Shown: positions 1 through 6,576 of the stretch, one piece after another
Position numbering within the stretch: position 1 is the first letter of the stretch
How the letters are laid out: each line of letters starts with the position of its first letter
NCBI GenBank assembly: GCA_021835265.1
Contig: JAKBQK010000431.1
Location: 1-11,273 of the forward strand
DNA from: Thermoplasmata archaeon
GTDB lineage: Archaea > Thermoplasmatota > Thermoplasmata > Thermoplasmatales > Thermoplasmataceae
Reading direction: 5' to 3'
DNA: 11,273 bases
Made by a program: the position numbers and the translations under genes
Notes under the pieces: model-generated
The model's database searches: none
What the model saw: the letters and a program-made list of their open reading frames with translations, nothing else
Told to the model about the DNA's origin: nothing

Positions 1-50
1 TTTTCCAAGAAAAAATTACGATAACAATATTTCAAAAACTTTTGTAAGCG

Positions 51-67
51 ATATATTCTTATATAGT
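51..67 (+). promoter_or_regulatory. Putative TATA box of the MFS transporter gene
   Basis: An AT-only run ending in TTATATA (59-65) is centred about 24 bases before the ATG at 86. That is the distance expected between an archaeal TATA box and its transcription start, so the mRNA would begin at or next to the start codon (leaderless). No Shine-Dalgarno sequence lies before this ATG, which agrees with that reading. Inferred from spacing and composition only. Confidence 0.5.
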
Positions 68-85
68 TATGTCGTTATATCATAA

Positions 86-1453
86 ATGACTGAATCGTGG
101 GATGAACTTAAAGACAGGGCTTATGGGCAGATGGATGAGCAGAAATCCAAGTGGTTCAACTACAAAATGCTTCTTTTGACTGGAGGTGGTATTTTTGTAG
201 ATGGATATAATCTAATAATTATTTCATTTGGACTCGGAGGCATTAAAACACTATTTGGATTGCAAAATGATGCTTTTTTGGTCGGATTAGTCGCCGTTAT
301 CCTCATTGTTGGAACAATGGTAGGAGCATTGTTATCAGGTTATTTTGCTGATAGGTTTGGGAGGAGACGTATCTTTATTATTGATCTAATAATGTTTATC
401 GTTTTTTCCCTGGTATCTGGATTTGTAAATAGTATATTTGAATTGATTATTGCAAGATTTCTGGTTGGATTAGTAATCGGTATGGATTATCCAATAGCAA
501 CGTCATATCTCAGTGAATTTACCCCTAAAAAGCCGAGAGGAAAATTCCTTGTTATGAATATAACTTTTTTCAACATAGCTGGAGTTGCCGCCGCTTTGGT
601 TGGGTATTCCCTGCTTCCAATAGGTGCTACTGTTGCCTGGAGATACATGCTTATGTCAGCGGCTATTCCTGCACTTATGGTATTGTTAGCCAGACTCAGA
701 ACACCGGAATCTCCAAGATGGTTACTACAACATGATAGAAAGAAAGAAGCTATTCAGGCCATTGAAGAGGTCACTGGTGGTGCAATGACTGCAGAAACAC
801 AGAAATTTGTCATGGATTCGAATGTTAAGCCACCTATTTCTGGTTATTATAGAGAATTATTTTCAAAATTTAGAAATAGTGCATTATTCTTGGGCCTATT
901 TTATTTCTTATTTACAATCGCTTTCATTAATTCGACCCTGTATGGCCCATCCATACTGGCTTCATTCGGAGAAGCGGGCCTATTCGGTTCAACGCTTTAT
1001 TGGACACTTTTTGTAGTGGGAGATATAATTTTGATACTGGTAATAGATACTTTTGGAAGACGTAAATCAACAATTACCGGATGGGCGGGAATGTCAATAA
1101 CAATTATCGCTTTAGCTTTAGCCCCTCCGAGCTTGAAACTCCTTTCACTGTCAGCATTTGTTTTGTTTGCCATGTTTTCTGGTATAGGTCCCGCCAGCAT
1201 GCATATGGTATATTCTCCAGAACTCTTCCCAACTCGTATACGAGCAACTGCTGAGGGGTGGAAACAAGGTTTTGGAAGAATTAGCGGGGTTCTAACTGGT
1301 TTACTGTTTCCAAGCTTAGTTATAGGGGATCAACTTCTCGTCATTATTATAGCGTGCGTTGGAGGTCTTGTGCTAAGTATACTGTTTGCACCAGAAACAA
1401 AACTCCGGACACTTGAGGAGATATCAGAGAAAGGTGATATAAAAATCGTCTAA
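86..1453 (+). CDS. MFS transporter, sugar/metabolite:H+ symporter-like
   Basis: A 455-residue integral membrane carrier, the usual length for a 12-helix major facilitator protein. It moves a small solute across the cytoplasmic membrane, most likely by proton symport. Visible signatures are the loop 2-3 motif A (GYFADRFGRRR, residues 85-95), RFLVGLVIGMDYP (124-136) followed by the charged S-E-F-T-P-K-K-P-R-G stretch, PESPRW (207-212) before the central cytoplasmic loop, the repeated motif DTFGRRKS (321-328), SPELFPTRIRA (377-387) and PETK-L-x-x-LEE (436-445) near the C-terminus. These fit the sugar porter and metabolite:H+ symporter groups. The first helix carries VDGYN (38-42), close to the D-G-Y/F-D motif of aromatic-acid and other organic-acid symporters, so a sugar cannot be assumed. 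The start ATG is supported by a TATA box about 24 bases upstream. The gene stands alone, followed by IS debris. The family call is secure; the substrate is unknown. Confidence 0.93.
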   Translation: MTESWDELKDRAYGQMDEQKSKWFNYKMLLLTGGGIFVDGYNLIIISFGLGGIKTLFGLQNDAFLVGLVAVILIVGTMVGALLSGYFADRFGRRRIFIIDLIMFIVFSLVSGFVNSIFELIIARFLVGLVIGMDYPIATSYLSEFTPKKPRGKFLVMNITFFNIAGVAAALVGYSLLPIGATVAWRYMLMSAAIPALMVLLARLRTPESPRWLLQHDRKKEAIQAIEEVTGGAMTAETQKFVMDSNVKPPISGYYRELFSKFRNSALFLGLFYFLFTIAFINSTLYGPSILASFGEAGLFGSTLYWTLFVVGDIILILVIDTFGRRKSTITGWAGMSITIIALALAPPSLKLLSLSAFVLFAMFSGIGPASMHMVYSPELFPTRIRATAEGWKQGFGRISGVLTGLLFPSLVIGDQLLVIIIACVGGLVLSILFAPETKLRTLEEISEKGDIKIV

Positions 1454-1567
1454 TTTACCTCTTTTCAAATGGGTCCACAATTTTTATATCTTGTAACATT
1501 TTTAATAATAGTGTTTTATGAATCATAGTAGATATACTGTTGAAATTTGAACACAAAGCGTCTGTGG

Positions 1568-1583
1568 AAGATTGCCAAATCTT
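1568..1583. repeat. Small perfect hairpin between the MFS gene and the IS remnant
   Basis: AAGATT and AATCTT form a perfect 6-bp inverted repeat around a 4-base loop (GCCA). It lies 29 bases beyond the stop of the minus-strand transposase fragment. It may be part of the old IS end or a weak terminator, but no run of T follows it in either direction. The rest of the 158-base gap (1454-1611) shows no gene I can support. Confidence 0.35.
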
Positions 1584-1611
1584 GATATCCTATATTTTCC
1601 CCAGTTTAACA

Positions 1612-1980
1612 CTACAGTTCAATTGAAAGTTTTTCCAGAAGCATTTTCTGATCCTTTGTGAGTTCAACAGTACTGTGTGTTCCGTTGGTGTAGACAACCT
1701 CCTTGATGCCCTTTATTGTCTCCACAACCTTACTGTATGTCAATCCACACCTGCTGGCAATCATGGCTATGATTGCATAGCCGAGAATGGAGAGAAAGAC
1801 TCTTGCACGTGTTCCTCTCTCTGTATGCGCATACAGAGGTTCCATGACGGATTTGGAACGCATGAATGCCTTCTCAACCACATCCTTTCCCCTGTATATT
1901 CTGAGAATATCCTCCTCACTGATCATGGTGGTTGTAAGAATTATGAAGAAACCCATATGATGTTTATTCGTAACAAACAT
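1612..1980 (-). pseudogene. IS1634-like (IS4 superfamily) transposase, C-terminal remnant
   Basis: The 122-codon frame holds only the C-terminal part of a DDE transposase whose full-length relatives are several hundred residues long. It keeps the beta strand GFFIIL (10-15) and then the third catalytic residue in a Y-x2-K-x3-E-x6-K arrangement (Y29, K32, E36, K43), a conservative form of the IS4-family YREK signature. After this comes the helical tail with T-E-R-G-T-R-A-R-V-F-L and YAIIAMIA, typical of the IS1634 group. The catalytic Asp-containing N-terminal two thirds are missing: recognisable homology starts near base 1953, and the ATG at 1980 lies in sequence that probably belongs to the neighbouring remnant. 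It therefore cannot encode an active transposase. The reading frame is otherwise intact through its TAG stop. The IS-group assignment is by motif recognition; the broken status is clear. Confidence 0.75.
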
Positions 1981-2206
1981 GGGTATTTCACCTGAGAAGT
2001 TGCTTAAACTGTACCGGAAAAGGTGCGGTATTGAAACATGTTAAAGGATGATGCGAAAGTTCCTTGCAAGAACAACATCTAAAAGACATAACATAAGGCT
2101 GCTGTATTTCTATCTTGCAATTCTCCTGTACAACATGTGGGTTCTGATGAATATTGTAGCCAGAGTGAAGATAATAGCAGATAACATGAAGATATTCATC
2201 TTGTAA
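1967..2206 (+). pseudogene. ISH3-like transposase, C-terminal remnant with an in-frame stop
   Basis: Reading the plus strand from TTC at 1967 gives FVTNMGISPEKLLKLYRKR, then CGIETC, a TAA stop at 2042-2044, and on in the same frame RMMRKFLARTTSK..., RLLYFYLAILLYNMWVLMN, ending at TAA 2204-2206. This matches the C-terminal pattern of ISH3-type DDE transposases: Y-x-x-R-x3-E (Y16, R19, E23) with Arg at the final YREK position, then R-T-T-S and L-Y-N-x-W. The internal TAA sits where relatives carry an aromatic residue, so a single base change in a Tyr codon explains it. There is no N-terminal part: a TGA lies in frame at 1958-1960 and the sequence before it belongs to another transposase on the opposite strand. 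The remnant is too short and interrupted to be recognised from open reading frames alone. It has no function as protein. Confidence 0.7.
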
Positions 2207-2314
2207 AAGATGTTTGGGGTCAATCCCTTTGCTACAAATCATGTTCAGTCAAATGGACACTCTGGAGGGGATTTTTGTTCCACTGCCAATGCTAGAATAT
2301 CATATATAGGTAAA

Positions 2315-2329
2315 TAGTTGTGGCAACTA
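2315..2329. repeat. Small perfect hairpin in the gap after the ISH3 remnant
   Basis: TAGTTG and CAACTA form a 6-bp inverted repeat around a TGG loop. It lies between the ISH3-like remnant and the GH31 gene, in a 189-base gap (2207-2395) with no supportable gene. It may be a trace of an IS end or chance; no function is claimed. Confidence 0.3.
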
Positions 2330-2373
2330 CTATAATTCATTTTGAAGCACAGGTACAAACCCGTAACAATGGA

Positions 2374-2388
2374 TCTTAAGTGTTAAGA
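2374..2388 (-). terminator. Possible weak terminator hairpin after the GH31 gene
   Basis: TCTTAA and TTAAGA form a perfect 6-bp inverted repeat with a GTG loop, beginning 7 bases beyond the GH31 stop codon. There is no T-run after it in the direction of transcription, and archaeal termination usually depends on such runs. The call is tentative. Confidence 0.25.
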
Positions 2389-2395
2389 ACAAATG

Positions 2396-4453
2396 TCAAT
2401 ATGTTCTTACTGTCTTTTGCATTCTAAGATATCCTTCAACATTTTCAGCTAATCCGTTTAACATCTCAATTTCAGCTCCTTTCTTTATAAAGAGAGGTAT
2501 GCGTGATATAATCTCCTCTTTCTTAATCCACTGCTTTCCATCGAACTGTGTGTTGTCGTAAAAATAAACCCACTTCCCTGGAGGTAAATACAATTCTCTT
2601 GTATTTGAATTAGAAAGGAGTGGTGCAACTAGAATAGATGAACCAAACATATATTCATCATCGATATATGAAGAAGTTTTATCTTCTGGATATTCCATCA
2701 TTAAGGGTCTAATCAGAGGAATTTTTTCAATTATAGATTTGTGAGCCTCTGCAATTATATAAGGCAACAGTTTATACCTCAATGTAACTAGTTCTTTAAA
2801 AGCTGAGATTACATCATCATCATAATTCCATGGTTCTCTTGGAGTTGTTCCATGCAACTTAAAGTGGGATAAGAAAGCTCCGATTGCTACCCACCTTATG
2901 TAAAGAACTCTGTCTGGTTTTCCAGCAAATCCACCTGTGTCAAATGATGAAAAAATTGTGCCACTTAGACTTGATGAAAGGATAGCCCTTAGGGCTGTTC
3001 TTAGACCTTCCCACGTGGAGTTGGAATCTCCTCCCCATTGTATGGGAAAATTATGTGATAAAAGAGAGCCTGACCTTCCCCAAACCATTCCTTTGCCCTT
3101 GGCCTTTTTTACTCCATTGAACGCAGATTCTTGATAAAGATCGCCTAACTTATTTCTAATTAAATAGCCCGGATTTTTATTAGAATCAATTGCGTCTATA
3201 GGTATAGTTTCCCCAAAATCTGTCATAACTGCATCGGCGTTTGAATTTTTCATTAAATTTTCTACAAGGCGAGTAAATGTATCTGAACATTCTGTTCTAC
3301 CAAAGTCTACCATTCCTCTCAATGGCTTAAGAGGGTTTTTGTCCTGATTAGGAACTATGGCAATTTCCCCAGATTCATTTTTGAGTAAACAGTTTTTAAT
3401 TTTGTCATATATTGGACCGTTTATTTCAACATATGGATTTATCCATAGACATAATTTTTTACCCTTTTCATGCAGATAATCCCCTAATTCGTGATCGTTT
3501 TTAAAATGTGACCTGTCCCATTCAAAGGAACAGGCTTGGGTTATCCCTCCCACATAATTTTCTATCCATTGGGGGTCCATACTTATTACGTCCATAGGAA
3601 TTTCGTACTTTCTAAATTTTTCGATAACATCTGAAACCTCGCTAACATCTTTGTAACCAATTCCCGCCCATCTACTTACCCATAACCCAAAACTCCATTC
3701 TGGGGGCATTTCCGGTTTTCCAAACATTTCCATAAAAGTGGAAACCATATCCTTAGGGGTTCCGAACAGCAAATAAAAGGAAATGTTCCTCTTAGGAACC
3801 GTAATAAGAATTAAGCCTTCCATAGTTGTCCCCATGTCAAAACTAATTGGTACGTACTCTGGAAATACTATACCAATGCCCGCATTGCTCAATAAAAATG
3901 GTACTCCTTTATATACTTGAGATGCCCCCAGACAATAATTATCGTGTGGAAAAGTTATGAGTGTTTTTCCACGCTTGTTAAAGGTTGTAAAATTCTCTCC
4001 AAGCCCATATAGACCATAGCTAGAAGGTATCTTGAAAGAAATTGTTGTTAATTTTGTTTCTTGATTTAATGCAAAAAGTTCGTAAAATTCATCTCCTAAA
4101 TTTATAAAACCTAGTTGTTCACCTGAGGCATAAGGTTCAAAGACGGTCTCTCCTTCTTTCTTTATTTTTAATTGAAATCTTTCACCCACCTCGGGAAATT
4201 GAACTGAATAACTGGAATTTGTTTCATCCTTCTCAGGCTCGTTGTGTTCTACTTCGAGTCCGATGGTTTCCTCGTCGCCTATTAAATTTATCTTCAGGCC
4301 TTTGTTGCAATAATCTTTCACTTTAATTTTGCGATCGCCTACCTCGAATTCAGATTCATCACCAATTTTAGTTATCTTTTTAATACGACCTATACCAAAG
4401 TTATTCTTTTTGTTAAATATTTTTGATATATCGAAGTCATTTAGATCGTTCAT
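2396..4453 (-). CDS. Glycoside hydrolase family 31, alpha-xylosidase/alpha-glucosidase (YicI/XylS type)
   Basis: A cytoplasmic retaining alpha-glycosidase of 685 residues that releases a non-reducing alpha-linked sugar. It has no signal peptide. The order is an N-terminal beta-sandwich with the GLGENF motif (150-155), a TIM barrel from about 235 to 565, and C-terminal beta domains. The nucleophile region is DAVMTDFGE, with D412 as nucleophile; the acid/base is D476 in IQWGGDS. The 64-residue spacing is close to that of E. coli YicI (D416/D482). Also conserved are MDPQW (292-296), SFEWDRS, R460, FDTGGF (504-509) and the SHFKLHG motif with H534. T-D-F-G-E, rather than the D-M-N-E seen in many glucosidases, points to the YicI/XylS branch. 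The substrate is uncertain because the two residues after D293 are Pro-Gln, where YicI has Cys-Phe. I chose the ATG at 4453; an in-frame TTG at 4468 would lie only about 16 bases from the TATA box. The gene is divergent from the ABC ATPase gene. Confidence 0.9.
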   Translation of the reverse strand: MNDLNDFDISKIFNKKNNFGIGRIKKITKIGDESEFEVGDRKIKVKDYCNKGLKINLIGDEETIGLEVEHNEPEKDETNSSYSVQFPEVGERFQLKIKKEGETVFEPYASGEQLGFINLGDEFYELFALNQETKLTTISFKIPSSYGLYGLGENFTTFNKRGKTLITFPHDNYCLGASQVYKGVPFLLSNAGIGIVFPEYVPISFDMGTTMEGLILITVPKRNISFYLLFGTPKDMVSTFMEMFGKPEMPPEWSFGLWVSRWAGIGYKDVSEVSDVIEKFRKYEIPMDVISMDPQWIENYVGGITQACSFEWDRSHFKNDHELGDYLHEKGKKLCLWINPYVEINGPIYDKIKNCLLKNESGEIAIVPNQDKNPLKPLRGMVDFGRTECSDTFTRLVENLMKNSNADAVMTDFGETIPIDAIDSNKNPGYLIRNKLGDLYQESAFNGVKKAKGKGMVWGRSGSLLSHNFPIQWGGDSNSTWEGLRTALRAILSSSLSGTIFSSFDTGGFAGKPDRVLYIRWVAIGAFLSHFKLHGTTPREPWNYDDDVISAFKELVTLRYKLLPYIIAEAHKSIIEKIPLIRPLMMEYPEDKTSSYIDDEYMFGSSILVAPLLSNSNTRELYLPPGKWVYFYDNTQFDGKQWIKKEEIISRIPLFIKKGAEIEMLNGLAENVEGYLRMQKTVRTY

Positions 4454-4471
4454 GTTATCAGCTATCAAATG

Positions 4472-4495
4472 TTCTAATAAATATATTTTGTAGAA
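4472..4495 (-). promoter_or_regulatory. GH31 promoter: TATA-like box inside a TTCTA/TAGAA inverted repeat
   Basis: On the minus strand AAATATAT (plus 4481-4488) is centred about 31 bases from the ATG at 4453. Transcription would then start about 4-7 bases before it. The box is framed by the inverted repeat TTCTA (4472-4476) and TAGAA (4491-4495). Such an arrangement could be an operator that covers the TATA box, but a 5-bp arm in AT-rich DNA is weak evidence. Confidence 0.4.
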
Positions 4496-4521
4496 AAGAC
4501 TTAAAAACGAATCCCATAATG

Positions 4522-4544
4522 TTTTAATACTATTTTTTTAATAC
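4522..4544 (+). promoter_or_regulatory. ATPase promoter with a duplicated TTTTAATAC element
   Basis: The 9-mer TTTTAATAC occurs twice, at 4522-4530 and 4536-4544, one copy every 14 bases. The first copy is centred about 25 bases before the TTG at 4551, so it can serve as the TATA box of a leaderless transcript. The second copy would place the start inside the gene. The pair could be one promoter plus a duplicated regulator site. The element resembles TTTAATA in front of the solute-binding protein gene. Confidence 0.4.
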
Positions 4545-4550
4545 AGTGAG

Positions 4551-6395
4551 TTGTTAGTAAAAGGAAACTCCATCATAAAAATCAGAAATTTGACTTTAGC
4601 TTACGAAGGGGATTTTGGTACCATTATAGCCATTGATGATTTGTCTTTGGATATACCAGAAGGTAAAATAACGTCAATAGTAGGGGAATCTGGCTCTGGG
4701 AAGTCTACACTTGCGAATTCTCTGATAGGATTTTTAAAATATCCCTTGGTTAAAATATCTGGGTCCGTATATTTTCATGAAGATGATATATACAAATTGA
4801 GTGATTCCAAACTTTCTAAACTTAGGATGAAAGATATATCTTTTGTGCCCCAGGCAGCCATGAATTCTCTTAACCCAGTAATTAAAATTGGGGAGGAGAT
4901 ACATGATATTATCAGTGCACATATGAAAGTAAGCGAGACCGAGGAAAGGCAAATAATAAGCGAGGCGTTGAAAATTGTTGAATTACCAGAATATGTCCTG
5001 GACTCTTATCAGAATCAGATAAGTGGCGGTATGAGACAGCGAGTAATGATAGCAATAGCATCGCTTATGAATCCTGAGGTGATAATTCTTGATGAGCCAA
5101 CAACTGGTCTTGACGTTATTGTTCAAAAGGAGATCCTTGATACGGTTAAAAAAATAAACATCATAAGGGGGACCACTATAATTCTTATAACGCACGATCT
5201 CCCGGTTGCTTTTTACCTGTCGGATTATATTTCAATCTTATATGCTGGAAAAGTTGTCGAAGATGGATTGAAAGAAGAATTAATAAAAAATAAATTACAC
5301 CCATACACTGAACTTTTAATTGGAAGCATACCCTCTTTAAATTCTAATAAAATGAGACTTTTGACGATTCCTGGAGAAGTAAATCCAATATTTGATCCAG
5401 AAAAGAAATGCACGTTCGTTAAAAGATGTCCTCAGGCATTCAAAGAATGCAAAACATTGGAAATGGAAGATTTTTTAACAATGGATGAATTAGTTAGATG
5501 CCAAAAGTACAACCCTAGTTTAATTGGAAAAATTGGAAATAGCTCTACAATTTCAGGCCAAGATACTTATAAGAAGGAAAAAAGGGAACATAACTTCTTG
5601 AATAAACTAGTAAATGAAAATGAGCATGAATTGAAGCTAGTTGACTTACATGTAAACTTTGTTATTGGCAGAGGATCTAATAAAAAAATTATTGAAGCTG
5701 TAAATGGAGTTACCGTAGAAGTTAGTTCGGGTAAGGCTTCAGCTATAGTTGGAGCATCGGGTAGTGGAAAAACAACACTCGGTAAAATAATGTTATTTGA
5801 TGAAACACCTACATCCGGAAAGTTCTTATTTGATGGTGAAGATGTTACAAAAGCCAATAATAAAAAAATCAAGGAGCTAAGAAGTCACATTCAGATGATC
5901 TTTCAGGATCCATTTTCATCTTTAAGTCCAATTCATAAAATAGGATATCAAATAGAAAGACCACTAATAATAAACAAAATTAGTTCAAGAGAGACTGTAA
6001 AAGAAGATGTTCTGGAACTTTTAAACTTAGTTGGATTGAGACCTTCTGAAACATTTATCCATAAATTTCCGTATGAACTATCTGGTGGACAAAGGCAAAG
6101 AGTTTGCATAGCGAAAGCATTATCAGTGGGAGCAAAAATTCTAGTTGCAGATGAACCTGTTTCTATGTTGGATGCTTCTGTGAGAGCTGAAATATTGAAT
6201 CTCCTTGTAGATCTTAAGAATGAATTGAATCTTGGTTTGTTATATATAACACACGATCTTTCGACTGTTAAATACTTATCTGATATGGTATATGTTATGC
6301 ATAATGGGAAAGTTGAAGAGTCTGGAGATTGGAAAGAAGTGTTTGAAAACCCCAAGGCCGAATATACCAAACAATTAATTCAATCGATCGTTTAG
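4551..6395 (+). CDS. Fused OppD-OppF type ABC transporter ATPase (two nucleotide-binding domains)
   Basis: A cytoplasmic protein of 614 residues that supplies both ATP-hydrolysing halves of an Opp/Dpp-family importer. Half one (about 7-320) has Walker A GESGSGKST (45-53), Q-loop Q101, signature ISGGM (157-161), Walker B VIILDEPTTGLD (177-188) and switch H215. Half two (about 360-614) has Walker A GASGSGKTT (401-409), Q452, LSGGQ (510-514), Walker B ILVADEPVSMLD (530-541) and H568. Both sites look competent. Half one ends with the OppD-type extension with four cysteines (C287, C293, C300, C317), which in some DppD/OppD proteins binds a [4Fe-4S] cluster. Residues 325-358 are a charged linker. 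Similar fusions are known (GsiA, YejF). The start is TTG at 4551: a TAA lies in frame at 4539-4541, and the next in-frame start codon, TTG at 4590, would cut the first beta strand. The matching permeases are encoded convergently at 6577-8513. Confidence 0.93.
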   Translation: MLVKGNSIIKIRNLTLAYEGDFGTIIAIDDLSLDIPEGKITSIVGESGSGKSTLANSLIGFLKYPLVKISGSVYFHEDDIYKLSDSKLSKLRMKDISFVPQAAMNSLNPVIKIGEEIHDIISAHMKVSETEERQIISEALKIVELPEYVLDSYQNQISGGMRQRVMIAIASLMNPEVIILDEPTTGLDVIVQKEILDTVKKINIIRGTTIILITHDLPVAFYLSDYISILYAGKVVEDGLKEELIKNKLHPYTELLIGSIPSLNSNKMRLLTIPGEVNPIFDPEKKCTFVKRCPQAFKECKTLEMEDFLTMDELVRCQKYNPSLIGKIGNSSTISGQDTYKKEKREHNFLNKLVNENEHELKLVDLHVNFVIGRGSNKKIIEAVNGVTVEVSSGKASAIVGASGSGKTTLGKIMLFDETPTSGKFLFDGEDVTKANNKKIKELRSHIQMIFQDPFSSLSPIHKIGYQIERPLIINKISSRETVKEDVLELLNLVGLRPSETFIHKFPYELSGGQRQRVCIAKALSVGAKILVADEPVSMLDASVRAEILNLLVDLKNELNLGLLYITHDLSTVKYLSDMVYVMHNGKVEESGDWKEVFENPKAEYTKQLIQSIV

Positions 6396-6442
6396 TTTAA
6401 AGGCTCATATTCCTTTTGAGTGCTATGAAGGGGTTCTTTTAT

Positions 6443-6538
6443 CTATATCTCCATCCTTAGTTTCTTTATCTCTTCAATCGTGTCAATGATTTCCTTCGCA
6501 TTTCTCCTGAACTCCCTATTTTTTACCACTGATGTCCT
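6443..6538 (-). pseudogene. Possible C-terminal fragment of an unidentified gene
   Basis: In the gap between the ATPase and the DppC-like gene, the minus strand carries a 31-codon frame following a TGA (6539-6541) and ending with TAG at 6443-6445. It reads VVKNREFRRNAKE and continues with alternating charged and hydrophobic residues to the end. It looks like a genuine amphipathic C-terminal helix rather than random AT-rich sequence. A GTG at 6529 could in principle start a 28-residue peptide, but no promoter or ribosome site is evident. I do not recognise the family; a degraded IS-encoded or other mobile gene is the likeliest source. Low confidence. Confidence 0.25.
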
Positions 6539-6546
6539 TCAATTAT

Positions 6547-6576
6547 AACACTACAAATTCAAGATGACATAGTGTT
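6547..6576 (-). terminator. Inverted repeat abutting the stop codon of the DppC-like gene
   Basis: AACACTA (6547-6553) and TAGTGTT (6570-6576) form a perfect 7-bp stem with a 16-base loop, immediately after the TAA of the permease gene. The position suits a 3' end structure for the operon, between convergent genes. No T-tract follows it on the minus strand. The left arm belongs to a 10-mer, TAACACTACA, that also overlaps the stop of the IS1634-like remnant, so it may instead be an IS trace. Confidence 0.3.

Noticed and set aside
1469..1528. Hydrophobic 19-residue peptide frame beginning ATG after the MFS gene
   Set aside because: No promoter or ribosome site, and the hydrophobicity follows from the AT-rich sequence.
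1675..1995. Open plus-strand frame of 106 codons opposite the IS1634-like remnant
   Set aside because: It is antisense to a recognisable transposase tail and has no family features of its own.
1988..2242. Open minus-strand frame of 84 codons
   Set aside because: The plus strand of the same stretch encodes the ISH3-like tail; the minus frame is its shadow.
4454..4468. TTG start at 4468 for the GH31 gene, five codons longer
   Set aside because: It would lie only about 16 bases from the TATA-like box; the ATG at 4453 fits better and keeps the whole fold.
5567..5872. Minus-strand frame of 101 codons within the ATPase gene
   Set aside because: It covers the linker and second Walker A in antisense; low-complexity Ser/Phe composition is typical of shadow frames in AT-rich genes.
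5948..6370. Minus-strand frame of 140 codons within the ATPase gene
   Set aside because: It lies opposite the second nucleotide-binding domain, whose motifs are clear on the plus strand.
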